Counted from the stretch's first letter, positions 48,815-60,985 are shown. The stretch is DNA of 64,000 bases from Artocarpus heterophyllus (GCA_025403435.1 CM046343.1:32336930-32400929), one strand, 5' to 3'. The notes: generated from the letters alone by a model not told the origin. Translations and numbers: made by a program.

Positions 48815-48905
48815 CCATGTCTTTGACTCCGAACAAGAATTTCACTTCAGAAATGAGCAAGTCTCCAATTCTTTCAATCGCAAACGAAACAACAGCCTCA
48901 GTCGT
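48815..48905 (-). pseudogene. Inverted 5' fragment of an NLR gene, coding part
   Basis: On the minus strand it encodes the NLR N-terminus (EAVVSFAIERIGDLL, KFLFGVKD), closely matching the start of the gene at 54275 but inverted. Homology stops after about 30 codons near 48815. Its upstream leader lies beyond the solo LTR at 51042-51230, so the LTR inserted next to the start codon region. Confidence 0.85.
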
Positions 48906-51041
48906 TGTCACGCCCCGGAGTACGGGAGGTGACGTGGCGAAATATTTAGATTAATTAAAAGAGAATTTAATTGAAATTAAGGGTTTAAAAATCCAATTAA
49001 GTAAGAAATAAAGAGATTTTCCACCACATTTGATAAAAGAATTTAAAATCATTAAACAAATAACAATAATTGAATAAAAACCGCGAATATAGGTTCCACA
49101 ACCCACAACTTGTGCACACACATGGTTCTGACAATATCATAAATACAATTACAGTCCAAGTACAAATAAAGTTAAGTCTTACATGCCTTGATTAATAAAT
49201 ACAGAATGTAAATAAATTCTCCTATTGCTCCTGAGTTCGGTCCGAAAAATCTTCTCCAAACCTAAACGGGAAACCACCTAGAGGGGGGAATTTAAAACAG
49301 ATAAAACGTGAGCGAAAGGCTCAGTAGGACTAAGTTTTATAAAATAATTTAATGCAAAGAAACAAAACATTATCAGGAGTTATACAAAAAAGGGAACTTG
49401 AATAAATAAATAAATAAATTGAGTAGAACCGTTCTGACACAGAACAGTCTACTCGTCAAATCAAAACACTAGTTTACTTTTACCTAGGCAAACCATGAAA
49501 TCACCACCGTAGTGGCCCAGCTGGGTTTCGGGACCTGCCCCCAAGGTCGATCGCCACACGACCCGATCTCTGATATGGCATCATGCCTTAGTGTTTATTA
49601 TCATTGTCATTCAAAACCCAATTACCGAGTGTTGTCAATTACATTCATTATGAAATTCATTTCATGTCACGGTATATTAAAATATAACCGATAAAACCAT
49701 TTTCAAACAACCGTTGAAAACATTTTGATAGAAATCATTTTCAAAGCCAAATCATTTCAAAACCAGGCTACCAAAGAAATAGGATAGAAGTCCTACCTTA
49801 GTACTCGTGCCGGTACCCCACACCGTAATCCCGATCCGCTATACGTTAGCTCCACGGAACCATGAACAATCCTAGATACAAACTAAGTCGATCAATATCT
49901 AGTTCGAGACATTCTATGTTACTAAATCATTTCATGATGTCCTAGTGTGCCATTTGTATCATTAAAATCATCCTATAAGGTTGGGATTTAAATTAGGGTT
50001 CAAAACAGTGAAATTGGGTAAAAATCACAAAATTTTCCATGCCTCGGTCGGCCTGCCGGACGCCCTGCTTCGGCCTGCGGAACTGCACAGTTCGGCCTGC
50101 CGAACATTTCCCCAGATTCGGCCTGCCGGTCGGAAGAACACCGGCCTGCCGATCATCACTCCGGCCTGCCGAACATGAACTTCGGCCTGCCGAACTGGGA
50201 AGATCCAGAAATCCCAGCCACGGGTTTCTCGATCCCCAAAATCCAAATCTTGTTTCTAACCTGTTTTTCTCAAATCCCAGGCATGAAAAACAACTATAGT
50301 TGATAGAAAAACATTCTAGAACATGTTTGGGATCATTTAAACAACATTTAAACTCAAAATCCTCAAAAATCCGAAAATGAGAAAAAGAGGAGAAAAATGA
50401 AAAATCTTGAATTCAATCCGTTTTTCTTCAATCTAAGCTTAGATTCTAGTTGTTCTAAGCTCATTTAACACAAATCCACGGTTTTCTAAGCTAAAACAAA
50501 CTTAGATTTCAAAAACACACAAAATTGAAAATTTTGTAAAAAGTTTAGAAATTTCGAATCTAACCTCGAATCGAAGCTTCAATCCGCGTTCTCGGTTGCC
50601 GAATCACGTCCCCGAGCTTCCTCCTTGCTGTTCCGAAGCTTAAATTCGAATGTGGTTTCAAAAATTAGAGAGAGAATTGAGAGAGAGAGTGAGCTGCCGA
50701 GAGAGAGAAGAGAGAGAGAGGTGTTGCGGGAGAGTGAGGAGAGAGAGAGGAAGGAGGGAAATAAATAGAGAAAATCGGTGGGCGGTTTTACTGTGCGAAA
50801 ACCATGTGCCGCCCACGGTTTTGCAAAACAGAGTATTTTTAACATTTTACAAATTGTTGTGTTTTAAAACTCAAAACATCATTTTAAATCCATAAGAAAT
50901 CATTTAAATGTATCAATTTAACAAAACAACCAAAAACTAAAAATCCAACCAAATAATCTAATTAAAGTTAAAACTTTAATTATGGCACACTAATTCATCA
51001 TTTACATTACATTAATGTTAAATAAATTTCGGGACGTTACA
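48906..51041. mobile_element. Solo LTR, 2,136 bp, with 5-bp target duplication
   Basis: Starts TGTCACGCCCCG and ends CGGGACGTTACA, imperfect inverted ends with the TG...CA termini of LTRs. It is flanked on both sides by the direct repeat GTCGT (48901-48905 and 51042-51046), and the sequence outside joins into one continuous inverted NLR 5' end. No gag or pol inside. It contains a GC-rich repeat block (50046-50200) and a GAGA-rich block (50665-50760) with overlapping open frames that resemble no protein. The TGTCACGCCCC start is common in large plant LTRs; superfamily not determined. Confidence 0.85.
50040..50205. repeat. Seven-copy CGGCCTGCCG motif array inside the solo LTR
   Basis: CGGCCTGCSG occurs seven times, about 19-26 bp apart, often as the near-palindrome TTCGGCCTGCCGAAC. 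The block is strikingly GC-rich within an AT-rich LTR. Confidence 0.85.
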
Positions 51042-51230
51042 GTCGTGTCTCTCACTCTCTCTGAGGTAAATGGTTGCAGCTCTCTTTGAAGTGTTCTTCA
51101 GAGACTTGATGCGAACTACTTAGTAATTGAAGTAGTACTCCGATGCAAATAATGATTAAGATATATATTTCCTCTTGCGCATATGGCTTTAAAGTCTAAA
51201 ATGTTCTGCAAGTTGTCAGTTTTTTATCCC
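51042..51230 (-). pseudogene. Inverted NLR leader, second part
   Basis: Continuation of the inverted NLR fragment beyond the solo LTR. On the minus strand it matches the upstream region of the other copies (GGAGTACTACTTCAATTAC, then CAGAGAGAGTGAGAGACACGA). No start codon is preserved. Confidence 0.6.
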
Positions 51231-52070
51231 AATTATATTGAATTACAAGCTAGATTAGTCCTCTTGTGCAGCTGGCTGTGAATTAGTTTGCACGTTGTCA
51301 CATGATTGCGGTTTTCCATGTCATAAAGCAGGTAGCATAACCAGCATACATAGCATGTAGAGCTTTGGAATTATTTGCTCTTTGAATTTAACATTTTCTT
51401 TATCTCCCACCAAGCACCAAGGTATGTTCTTTCTTCGAGCTGGTTGGTTAATAATTTTACTAGAAAAAAAATTAGGCCGATGAGAGTTCCGAGTTAAAAC
51501 TGAGAGTACTGTATCTTGTTGCAGTACGTTGTGCTTACTAGAATAACTATAGTTAGTTAAATAACTTATTACCACCATTCAAAATTGACTCGGAGCGAAT
51601 TATAACTAACTTTTATGTCATCAAATCAAACTTTCTAATAGCCCAACAATTCTCCACCTTAACCATGTTCTTACAAGCTTTATATTTCTCCTTCCTTGGG
51701 ATAATGATGACAGGTAAAGGGTCCCACTTCTGAATCAGATTATAAAGAGAGAAACTAAGCTCTCTACCGGAGTTGAAAAAACGGAGCCATATATCCTTTC
51801 TCTGCAACTGTAGTCAATTTTATTAAGAATTATGTTTTACGTGTACTGTGAGGATTGACAGGAACAAACTAGCTTTCTAGTTTGAAATCTACGGTGTAAT
51901 CTCCTTAAATAGGAGACCAATTCATTATTTTTCAGAGTCCAAATTAACGTATTAGAGTATCTGAATGTGAGAAAATTAACCACGTATTGAATAGTGCAAT
52001 TGCAGAGAGCTTGAATGAAGGACTATCTACTCTGATATCATTTCAAAATATTTTAATACTAAAAGAAGCA
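51231..52070. other. Spacer with possible miniature copia remains
   Basis: No gene seen. AAGGTGGAGAATTGTTGGGC on the minus strand (51641-51660) looks like a purine tract meeting an LTR start, and CTCTGATATCA at 52030-52040 looks like a copia primer-binding site 390 bp away. Without matching LTRs this stays tentative. Confidence 0.3.
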
Positions 52071-52074
52071 GATT

Positions 52075-53390
52075 GTACTGGTGAACTCCAAACTTATTTG
52101 TCATTTTCAAGTTGAGCTCCAAACAACCAAATTTGGTATTTAGGACTCAACATTTAACAATCTTTGGCAACGTAATCCACTCATTATTGAACGTCAATTA
52201 GTAACCTGTAGTTAAGATCCTAAGCATCAAATTAAAGAAGTCCAGGACCAATAAAAAATTTCGGGTGCATTTTGTGTAAAAATCGTGAAACAATTACATT
52301 CATTTCTTCAATTGACATTTATCGGCTATTGGAACATAATTGTAACAAATTTATAAGTTTAGGGTCTCATTTATTAAAATTTACAGTTCAGGATTCAAGT
52401 TGCTAAACAATGATAAATTCAGGGTTCAACAATATAAATAATCCTTAAAAATAATGACTCCTCCGTACGGTAGGGAAGCAAATTTTTCAAACTTTCCAAA
52501 GCTTTTATTTTGGCACGTTGTCTCATAACGAATCCTAAGAAAGAATTGATGAGTTCATCTAAATTATAAATAAAGAAATAATATTTTCACCAACTTGAGT
52601 AAAATGGCATTTTCTTTTTTTCTTTCTTTTTTTTTATTTTATTTTTTTACTAATAAAAAGCAGACAAACAGTGCCGTCCACTAAACTGGATAACTGTAAA
52701 TGGAAATTATGAAGCAAAAAAGGATTCACAACATCCTTGGTGGTCGTGGAATGGTGTATGAGTTGAGCTTATTTACTTTTCCAGGTGCTTTTATGGGACA
52801 CATTTGCAGCTTGTAAGACTAGAGAGTGTGTTTGTGTTAATTTTCTTTAAGTACCTTCTTAAATGAAAAACGACACTACTTTTGCGCCCACTTGGTAGAT
52901 TGGTTGAATTTAAATATAAAGGAAGTTCTTTGTTGACCTTTCTCTCTCTCTTTTTTCTTAGCCAAAAGGGCCGATCGAAATTTAGTCTTGTGGCCTTTAC
53001 AATCTGTCATGCATATTGTAACATAAGCATTAGCACTTGCAGGGATAATTTGATGGGAAAATTACAGCGTTTTTACCAAAAAGAATATGCCCCAAACCTA
53101 AAGTACACGTTTTACCAAAAAGACACTTTCATATGCCCCCAAAAGACACTTTAATATGCCCCCAAAAGACACGTAACATAAGCCTCCTAAGACACTTTCA
53201 TATGCCCCAAACCCAGAGTACACGCATCCGAGTGATCACGCGGCATTTTTGGGCGGAGAAGCTTAGCCAGATAGTCGAACATGAGGGTTGTACACCACAT
53301 TCTTTCACATTAAAATGGTGCCCTTTTATTCAACTTCTCAACTTTATCCAATAATTTGCCAAGTTGGCCAAAATTCAATCATTGCTTCGT
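52075..53390. repeat. Left arm of a 1.2-1.3 kb inverted repeat
   Basis: Matches the reverse complement of 59262-60490 in the same order at many points: the AAATTTGGTATTTAGGACTC phrase, the TTTCGGGTGCATTTTGTGT phrase, the GCACGTTGTCTCATAACG phrase and the GGGCGGAGAAGCTTAGC phrase. The arm carries a small tandem array of AAAGACACTTTCATATGCC units at 53113-53205. No protein recognised. Confidence 0.85.
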
Positions 53391-54274
53391 TTCATAATGT
53401 GGTTTTAATTATTATAATATAAATATTTCATGTATTATAATATAAAATAAAAATAAATTATAATATAAAATTTATCCGTGTTGCAATAAGTGGCTGCAAT
53501 TATTTATCTATTGATTTAAAATTCGGGGCAAAACGTTGTAAAAAAAAAAATTACCAGATTTGAAACAAAAACAGTTATTTTACTCTCTCGTGTCAGACCC
53601 TGTCAATGGGAACCACCCTCCTCAGAGGTCTTCTGTCCTTGCGCAAGGCACCGGTTCAACGTACGGTACAGCCCCACTTGTGCGTCTTTTGCACTCGCTC
53701 ATGAACAGAGCCAGTTGTCTTTCACTCGTGCTGTCAAAGATGGACCCACCACATAAGATTACATTAATCAAGTGTTGCAGCCCAAAAGGATGCCTAGAAA
53801 AGGCATGGAAAATCTCAGCCAACTAATTTTTGTCGGAAGATGGTGGAGAAAAAGTACGGCGTTCACATGAGAACGAAATCTTCAAATATCTAGCTAGCAA
53901 TTCAAAATAGTTATTATTAAAAAAAAAAAAAAGGTAACGAACTTGCAAAATAATTATATAAAAATGACAGCTTGCAAAATAAATGTAAAAAAATGATCAT
54001 TATTTTGTATTATGTATGCAATGAAGTCGTTGTCTAATCTAGCTAGGAATCCAAAATAATTATTATTTAAAAAATGACAACTTGCAAAACAATTGTATAA
54101 AGCTCAACAACTTGCTAAATAATTTAAAGCCATGTACACAAGAGGGAATATATATATGTTGGTCATTTTTTTTTTATATTGGAGTAGTCCTTCAATCACC
54201 GAGTTGTTCCACATCAAAGATTTGAAGAAAACCAGAAGCAGAGTTGAATCCAGTTAGCTTAGAGAGAGGGAAAG
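53391..54274. other. Upstream region of the NLR gene
   Basis: A family A-like fragment (53395-53510), then an island (53575-53825) richer in GC with an 88-codon open frame that resembles nothing I know, then AT-rich DNA. From about 53990 it matches the flank of the collapsed copy near 47460, so this is the ancestral NLR promoter region. Confidence 0.45.
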
Positions 54275-57200
54275 ATGAGTGAGGCTGTTGTTTCGTTTGC
54301 GATTGCAAGAATTGGAGACTTGCTCGTTTCTGAAGCGAAATTCTTGTTCGGAGTCAAAGACAAAGTTGAGGATGCACAAGCCAAGCTACAATGGATGCGC
54401 TGCTTCTTAAAAGACGCAGATTCGTATGTGCGAGACGGAGACGAGAGAGTTCGCCATTGGGTTGTAGAAATAAGTGAAGCTGCTCATGCTTTAGAGGATG
54501 TTATCGAAACTTTTGTCTTGAAAGTTGATTCTCGAAGGAAAGGAGGTCTGAAGAACATGTTGAAGAGGTCTGTTGGCATTTTGAAGGAAGGATTTGAGCT
54601 CCATAAAGTTGGATCAGAGATTGACAGAATTTCAAACAGCATTTCCACTCTGACCTCAGCTTTACAAGCATATGGTGTACGGGAATTAACCGTGAATGAA
54701 GGCGCAAGTTCTTCAATCCAGCGGCGAAGAGAGTTGAGGCGAGCCTATTCTCATGTTGCTGAGCATGATGTCGTCGGACTTGACAAAGATATCAAGGAGT
54801 TGGTTGCGCATTTGACGGAAAAAGGGGATCCCCATCGCGTGATTTCTATCTGCGGGATGGGTGGTTTGGGTAAGACCACTCTTGCAAGAAAGGTTTATCA
54901 TCATCCTCAAGCCAGGAGTCATTTTGATTGTTTTGCTTGGGCATCTATATCTCAACAATGTGACACACGAGATGTGTGGGAGGGAATTTTGATTAATCTA
55001 ATTTCTCCAACCTTGGAAAAAAGAGAAGAAATCAGTAGAATGAGGGATAATGAAATAGCCAGGGAGCTCTACAATGTCCAGAAAAATAGGAAATGTTTGG
55101 TGGTTCTTGATGATATTTGGACTACTTCGACATGGGATAGTCTAAAGGCTGCATTTCCGGAAGATGAGACAGATACCAAAATAATACTCACTACTCGTAA
55201 AACAAACGTGGCTTTGCACGCAGATAGAAAAGTTTTGCTCCATCTACCTCGATTTCTCAATGAGAATGAGAGCTGGGAGCTGTTTGCAAAGAAAACATTT
55301 TTTGGAAAGGATGCAACAGGTAAAATTTCTCACTCTTTCTCTCTACTTTTACTTTGAAACTTGCTACCTATATGAATGCATAGATTATATACATGACAAT
55401 CTAGACAAACGCTAAGTTCAAAGGGTGTCCCTTCTTCTCCTCACAATATATAACAATGTTAAATCGAAAATTGTTTCTTATTTGCTAGATTTTTCCCATT
55501 TTGCCTCACTCCAAGATATCTAATTAGAGGGTTAGTCGATAGGTTTTTTTTTTTTTTTTGGGTCTGAATATAGTCAAAAAGAGTTTGTATGAGTAACTGC
55601 TACATTTGTTGCTATGTTTTGATCATTTTAAGCATTTTTTGTCACTGATTCACATTTCCTTTTATCTATTGGGAAAGAAAATGAGAAACTGGTACCTATG
55701 TGGTATCTTCAAAGTTAAAAATACCGTGTTTGTATAATAAAAAAAAAGTTGAAAATCTGATAGAATTTTAATTAACAATAAAGTTCTTCCTTGGTCTTTT
55801 TATTATTTTCTGTGTAGACTTTGAAGGCAATCATGAAAGGATGAAAGAACTAGGGCAAGAGATGCTTAGACATTGTGCCGGTTTGCCCTTAGCTATCATC
55901 GTTCTCAGTGGACTTCTGTGTACGAAGCACACAGATAATGAATGGGAGGCGTTAGCTAAGAGTGTTAAGTCATACATAAGTAGAGGCAATGAACATAGCG
56001 AGCAAGAATACCGGGGTGTGTCATCGGTGTTAGGTTTGAGTTACTATGAATTGCCATATTACCTAAAGCCATGTTTTTTGTACTTGGCCTCTTACCCCGA
56101 GGATTTCAGAATCCAAGTAAAATCCTTATGCCATAAACTGATAGCAGAGGGTTTTGTATTGTTGAACCATCAAAGAAGTTCAACTGAAACTATCGAGGAT
56201 ATAGCATATGAATACTTAGGGGAGCTGGTGGACAGGCACATGATTCAAGTAGAAAAATGGGGTTCAACAGGAAGAATGAAAACCTTCAGCCTTCATGATC
56301 TCATGCGGGACTTGTGCTTATTCAAGGCTCAAGAGGAAAACTTTCTGCAGTTTGTTGATTTGAGGAATAGGGACAAGGTGGTAGAACCTACGTCTTTTGG
56401 TGTGGAAACAAGTGTAATGCCAAACAACAAGGTACGGAGAGTTGCCATCTATCATAATGGGCAGGTTGGTGATTTGCTACCCTTTATTGATAATAGAGAT
56501 GGCTCTCTTAGGTCTCTTGCATATGTCAATCGCGGATTTCAGCCCAAAGAACAAGTACTGAAACCCTTGTTCGATCGTTTTCAGATGCTTAGACTTCTGA
56601 ATCTTGAAAACATGTGGGCTCCTTTTTCGGTGAAGCTGCCTAAAGAACTTGGAAAGCTAATCCACTTAAGGTTCTTGAGTATTTACAATAGCAGAGTGGA
56701 GGAGATCCCTTCTTCTATTGGCAATTTGAGATGCCTGCAGACTTTAAATTTAGTTGCAGTAATAGAAAAGCAGGAAGTACCAAATGTGCTTTGGAGGTTG
56801 GAGCAACTGCGACATTTATACTTACCATGGACAATTTTACCTGTCGGGGGCAAATGTTTGCGGCTAACTAATCTAAGCAATTTGCAAACGTGGTGCGGTG
56901 TTCCAGCAAAGTACCTTGACGTGAAAGAATTTTTGCAGCTGACTAATCTCAAGAAATTAGAACTATGTGTGGATAAGGATAAGGATATTGGGAGAATCTA
57001 CCACAGTTCTATGGGCATCAAATTTGATTGCCTTCGATCTCTAACGGTGTCCTCTGTGGATGATACTGTCATAGATATTATACCTGTGATAGTCATGCTA
57101 TCCTCAAATTTATAAGCTTCAACTACATACGCCACTTATAAAGCTACCAGAAGTCCACCAGTTTTCCACTAATCTTATGAAATTAGAGTTATATAAGACC

Positions 57201-57778
57201 TGTCTTAAGGACGACCCAATGAGAACAATGGAGAAGCTACCTAATTTGAGGGACCTTTCCATTGGTCATGGTAGCTTTATAGCGAATGAGATGGTTTGCT
57301 CTAGAGGCGGTTTTCCTCTTCTCCAATCTCTTTTGTTTGATTCCTTGGACTTGAAAGAGTGGAGGATTGAGGAAGGGGCTTTCCCTAGACTTCGACATTT
57401 GAGGCTTTTTAATTGCATCAATTGGAGGACACTTCCAGATGGAGTAAGATACGTTACAACTCTTACAGAAGTGGAGTTCGATAGGATGCATTGGGAATTC
57501 AAAATGAGATTAGACGAAGGAGGAGAGGATTTCTACAAAGTCCAACACGTTCCTTCACTTGTATTCATCAATACCCTTTCCAAGGACGAGTACTCTGGTA
57601 ATTATTTCATTCACAGTTGCTTCTACTTCTTTTTTAGCCATTTTTCTTAGTATATTGGGATACATAATCTGTATCAAAATCAATTTGTATGTTTTCTACC
57701 CATGTTAATCTACTCACTACAATATTATTTTTAAATGGCATTGCAGAAACAAGCGCAAATTCAGAAAATGAGTCCTAG
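54275..57778 (+). CDS. CC-NBS-LRR disease-resistance protein (RPP8/RPP13-like), one LRR frameshift
   Basis: Intracellular immune receptor of the CNL class. Exons 54275-55319, 55818-57597, 57747-57778. Rx-type coiled coil at residues 1-150 with the ALEDVIETF (EDVID-type) motif; NB-ARC with P-loop GMGGLGKTTLA, kinase-2 KCLVVLDDIW, RNBS-B TKIILTTRK, GLPLA in CAGLPLAIIVLSG, RNBS-D CFLYLASYPED, and MHD variant LHD in FSLHDLMRDLC. Leucine-rich repeats follow (GKLIHLRFLSIYNSRVEEIP, then NLRCLQTLNL). An indel between 57087 and 57115 ends the frame at 57115; the LRR homology resumes in another frame and runs to 57597, with a short last exon ending in TAG at 57776-57778. Disregarding the indel, about 951 residues. 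If the frameshift is real, the product loses its last LRRs. The gene sits among inverted repeats and NLR relics, typical of resistance clusters. Confidence 0.9.
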
Positions 57779-59260
57779 TGCCTTTTGCGTCGGTAAGTTT
57801 CAATTCTTTCTGAATCTTCTATGCTACCTCTTATATTGTCTACTTTTTTTTTTTTTTTTTTCATATTGACAATCTTTGGTTATGTGTCTTAACGGCCGGT
57901 TGAAGCAACGGAGAAGGCGTTTCCGGTGGCTGGAGGTGGAGGAAGGATTATGTTTTAGCAGTCTGCTATATGTTCAGCAATAGGAGCTCTTGTTTTTTCT
58001 CTTTGTTGCCCTGCCTATGTTTCTTTGTACTGCTCTGTTTTGTTCTGTTTAACTCTTTTTTTTTTTTTTCTCTGTTCTTTGGATTAGTTGTTTGATTCCG
58101 TTTTGCTATGTATCATTTTGCGTGGTTTTGGCAGTCCAATAGGACGAGTATGTAGTTGAACTCTTAATCTATTGGGCGATACACTTGAGAAAAATTAGAA
58201 TTCTAATTTTTGTTTCTATAAGAGTATTTGAAAACGAGCACTATACATACTATATGGTTTATCTTTAGGCTCGTGACAATCATCAATCCCTCGAGTCAAA
58301 TTCGTCTGCGCCAAGAGGCAGTAATTTTTTTTTATTATGGCTGACATGAAACCCAATAATAGTTCCCACGAGTGCCCATTAGCTTCATTTTAGCATCAAA
58401 GTTTAACTCATAATCTTTTTTTTAATCCGAAATTTATCATCGACGTTTTAAAATTATTGCCGTAAATAAATAATATTTGAGAAATTATGATGTTCATTTT
58501 TCCAATTTAAATGCCTTCCCTTTCTAGGCCTAAGTTTATAAGACTTTTTCTTCTCAAAATCTTTGTCCAATTTTTTTTCTCAATTTATAAATTGCACTAG
58601 GAACTCGAGACTTTCCCCTGTTTGACAAAAGTGGTGGGAACTATTTTTTCAGTTATAAACAGTGTAAAATTCTTACATGTCACAGTAATAATTTTAAAAA
58701 AATCACTACAGTGTAAAGCTCTCATATGCTACAATAAAAGTAGTTTTAACCGATGGTTCTCACCACCCTTTCAAACACCCTAATCTTCATCTCTTTTTGA
58801 GTAGTCATAGCTTGTCGGTACATTTTCTGCTTTAAACTTGTAACTTTTGAAGAATCTATATTGTTCATCAACGTAGTTTCTATTGTCGTAAAAGGGGTTT
58901 GTTTAGATCTGTTATGACCTTTTGACGTAACTGATGTGACCGAATATTATGTTTTCTTACGACGTATGGAGAAAGTTAAAAGTTATTTACACAGTTAGAA
59001 AGTATAGTTCAAATTAATAATTTGAATCAAAGTTGGTTTAAAATTAAAATTTTGTGAGAGAGTATACAATATCAAACTTAGTTTTAAATCATAATTTTGT
59101 GGTTTGAATGACGGTCCAAAGAACATAGAGTGTGTTTGAAAATTGGTTGGAACCGATTTACTGCAACATATGAAATCTTTATACTGTAGTTTATTTTTAT
59201 TTTACATTGTAGCACATGAGAGCTTTCTACTTGGTTGAAACTATATAGTTGGAATGATGT
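57779..59260. other. NLR 3' flank
   Basis: Probable untranslated tail (T- and CT-rich, 57900-58140), a MITE family A copy (58617-58780), a block at 58930-59125 that also follows the collapsed copy at 48090, and a second MITE-like copy from about 59132. No gene seen. Confidence 0.5.
58617..58780. mobile_element. MITE-like element, family A (well-preserved copy)
   Basis: Left CCTGTTTGACAAAAGTGGTG and right CACCACCCTTTCAAACACC are inverted repeats. Internal AGTGTAAAATTCTTACATG and AGTGTAAAGCTCTCATATG segments are direct repeats of each other. Clearest example of the family in the window. Confidence 0.75.
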
Positions 59261-59268
59261 TGTCAAAA
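59132..59268. mobile_element. MITE-like element, family A
   Basis: Left GTGTTTGAAAATTGGTTGGAAC and right GTTGGAATGATGTTGTCAAA partly pair as inverted repeats; the interior has TACATTGTAGCACATGAGAG, a family hallmark in the opposite orientation. Confidence 0.5.
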
Positions 59269-60490
59269 AAGCAATAATTGAATTTTTGGCCAACTTCTTG
59301 AGCTTTGAACCCTATAATACCATTGCAAGTTATTGGATAAAGTTAAGAAGTTGAAATAAAAAGGCACCACTTTGATGTGAAATAATGTGGTGTACAACTC
59401 TCATGTTCAACTATCTAGCTAAGCTTCTCCGCCCACATGTCATCGGTCGGATTTTTTTTTCATTTTATTCTTTTTGATAAAAATATGTACTTTGGGTTTG
59501 GGGCATATGAAAGTGTCTTAGGGGGCTTTAATTTTCCCATCAAATTATCCCTGCAAAGTGCTAACGCTTGTGTTAAAATATGCATGATAGATTGTAAAGG
59601 CCACAGGACTAAATTTTGATCGGCCCTTTTGGACTAAGAAAAGAGAGAGAGAGAGAAAAGTCAAAAAAGAACTTCCTTTATATTTAAATTATCCAATCTA
59701 CCAAGTGGGCACAAAAGTAGTGTCGTTTTTTCATTTAAGAAGGTTCTTAAAAATAATTAAAAAAAAAAAAACACACCCTCTCTAGTCTTACAAGTTGCAA
59801 ATGTGCCCCATGAAAGCACCTAGAGAAGTAAATAAGCTCAACTCATACACCATTCCGGGACCACCAAGGATGTTGTGAATCCTTTTTTGCTTCATAAATT
59901 CCAATCACAGTTACCAGTTTAGTGGAAGGCACCGTTTGTCTGCTTTTTATTAGTAAAAAATAAAATAAAAAATAGAAAAAAGAAAGAAAGAAAAAAAAGA
60001 AAAAATGCCATTTTTCTCAAGAGATGAAAATATTATTTATTTATTTATTTATAATTTAGATGAACTCATCAATTCAGTCTCAGGATTCATTATGAGACAA
60101 CGTGCCAAAGATGAAAGCTTTGGAAAGTTTGAAAAAGTTGCTCCTCTACCGTACGGAGGGGTCCTTATTTTTTAAGGATTATTTACATTGTTGAACCCTG
60201 AATTTATCATTGTTAGCAACTTGAGTCTTAAACTGTAAATTTTAATAAACCAGACCCTAAATTTATAAATATGTTACAATTATGTTCCAATAGCCGATGA
60301 ACGTCAATTGAAGAAATGAATATAATTGTTTCACGATTTTTACACAAAATGCACCCGAAATTTTTTATTGGTCCTAGACTTCTTTAATTTTGATGCTTAG
60401 GATCTTAATGAATGGATTACCACTGTTAAATCTTGAGTCCTAGATACCAAATTTGGTAGTTTGGAGCTCAATTTGAAAATGACGAATAAG
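59262..60490. repeat. Right arm of the 1.2-1.3 kb inverted repeat
   Basis: Reverse-complement partner of 52075-53390. Its right end joins directly to NLR coding sequence at about 60491, whereas the left arm has no coding sequence at the equivalent end, so the junction is a rearrangement breakpoint. Confidence 0.85.
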
Positions 60491-60985
60491 TTTGGATGCG
60501 CTGCTTCTTAAAAGGTGCAGATTCGTATGTGCGAGATGGAGACGAGAGAGTTCGCCATTGGATTGTAGAAATAAGAGAAGCTGCTTATGCTTTAGAGGAT
60601 GTTATTGAAACTTTTGTCTTGAAAGTTGATTCTCGAAGGAAAGGAGGTCTGAAGAATGTACTGAGAAGGTCAACTTGCATTTTTAACGAGGGATTTGAAC
60701 TCCATAAAGTTGGATCAGAAATTGACAGAAATTCTAACAGCATTTCCACTCTGACCTCAGCTTTACAAACATATGGTGTATGGGAATTAGCGTTCACTGA
60801 AGGTGCAAGTTCTTCAATCTAGCGGCATAGAGAGTTGAGGCGAGCTTATTCTCATGTTGCTGAGCATGATGTTGTCGGACTTGACAAGTTGGTAGCGCAT
60901 TTGACGGAAAAAGGGAATCCCCATCGTGTGATTTCTATCTGCTGGATGGGTGATATGGGGAAGCGTCACTGCCCGGGTTTGGGTA
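60491..60985 (+). pseudogene. Truncated NLR fragment: coiled coil to broken P-loop
   Basis: Begins inside the NLR coding region (MRCFLKGADSYVRDGDERV), missing about the first 46 codons. It keeps the EDVIETF motif, then has an in-frame TAG at about 60820, loses a few codons (DKLVAHL for DKDIKELVAHL), and the P-loop is ruined: WMGDMGKRH where the neighbour has GMGGLGKTT. It cannot bind nucleotide. Sequence after 60985 is unrelated. Confidence 0.9.
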
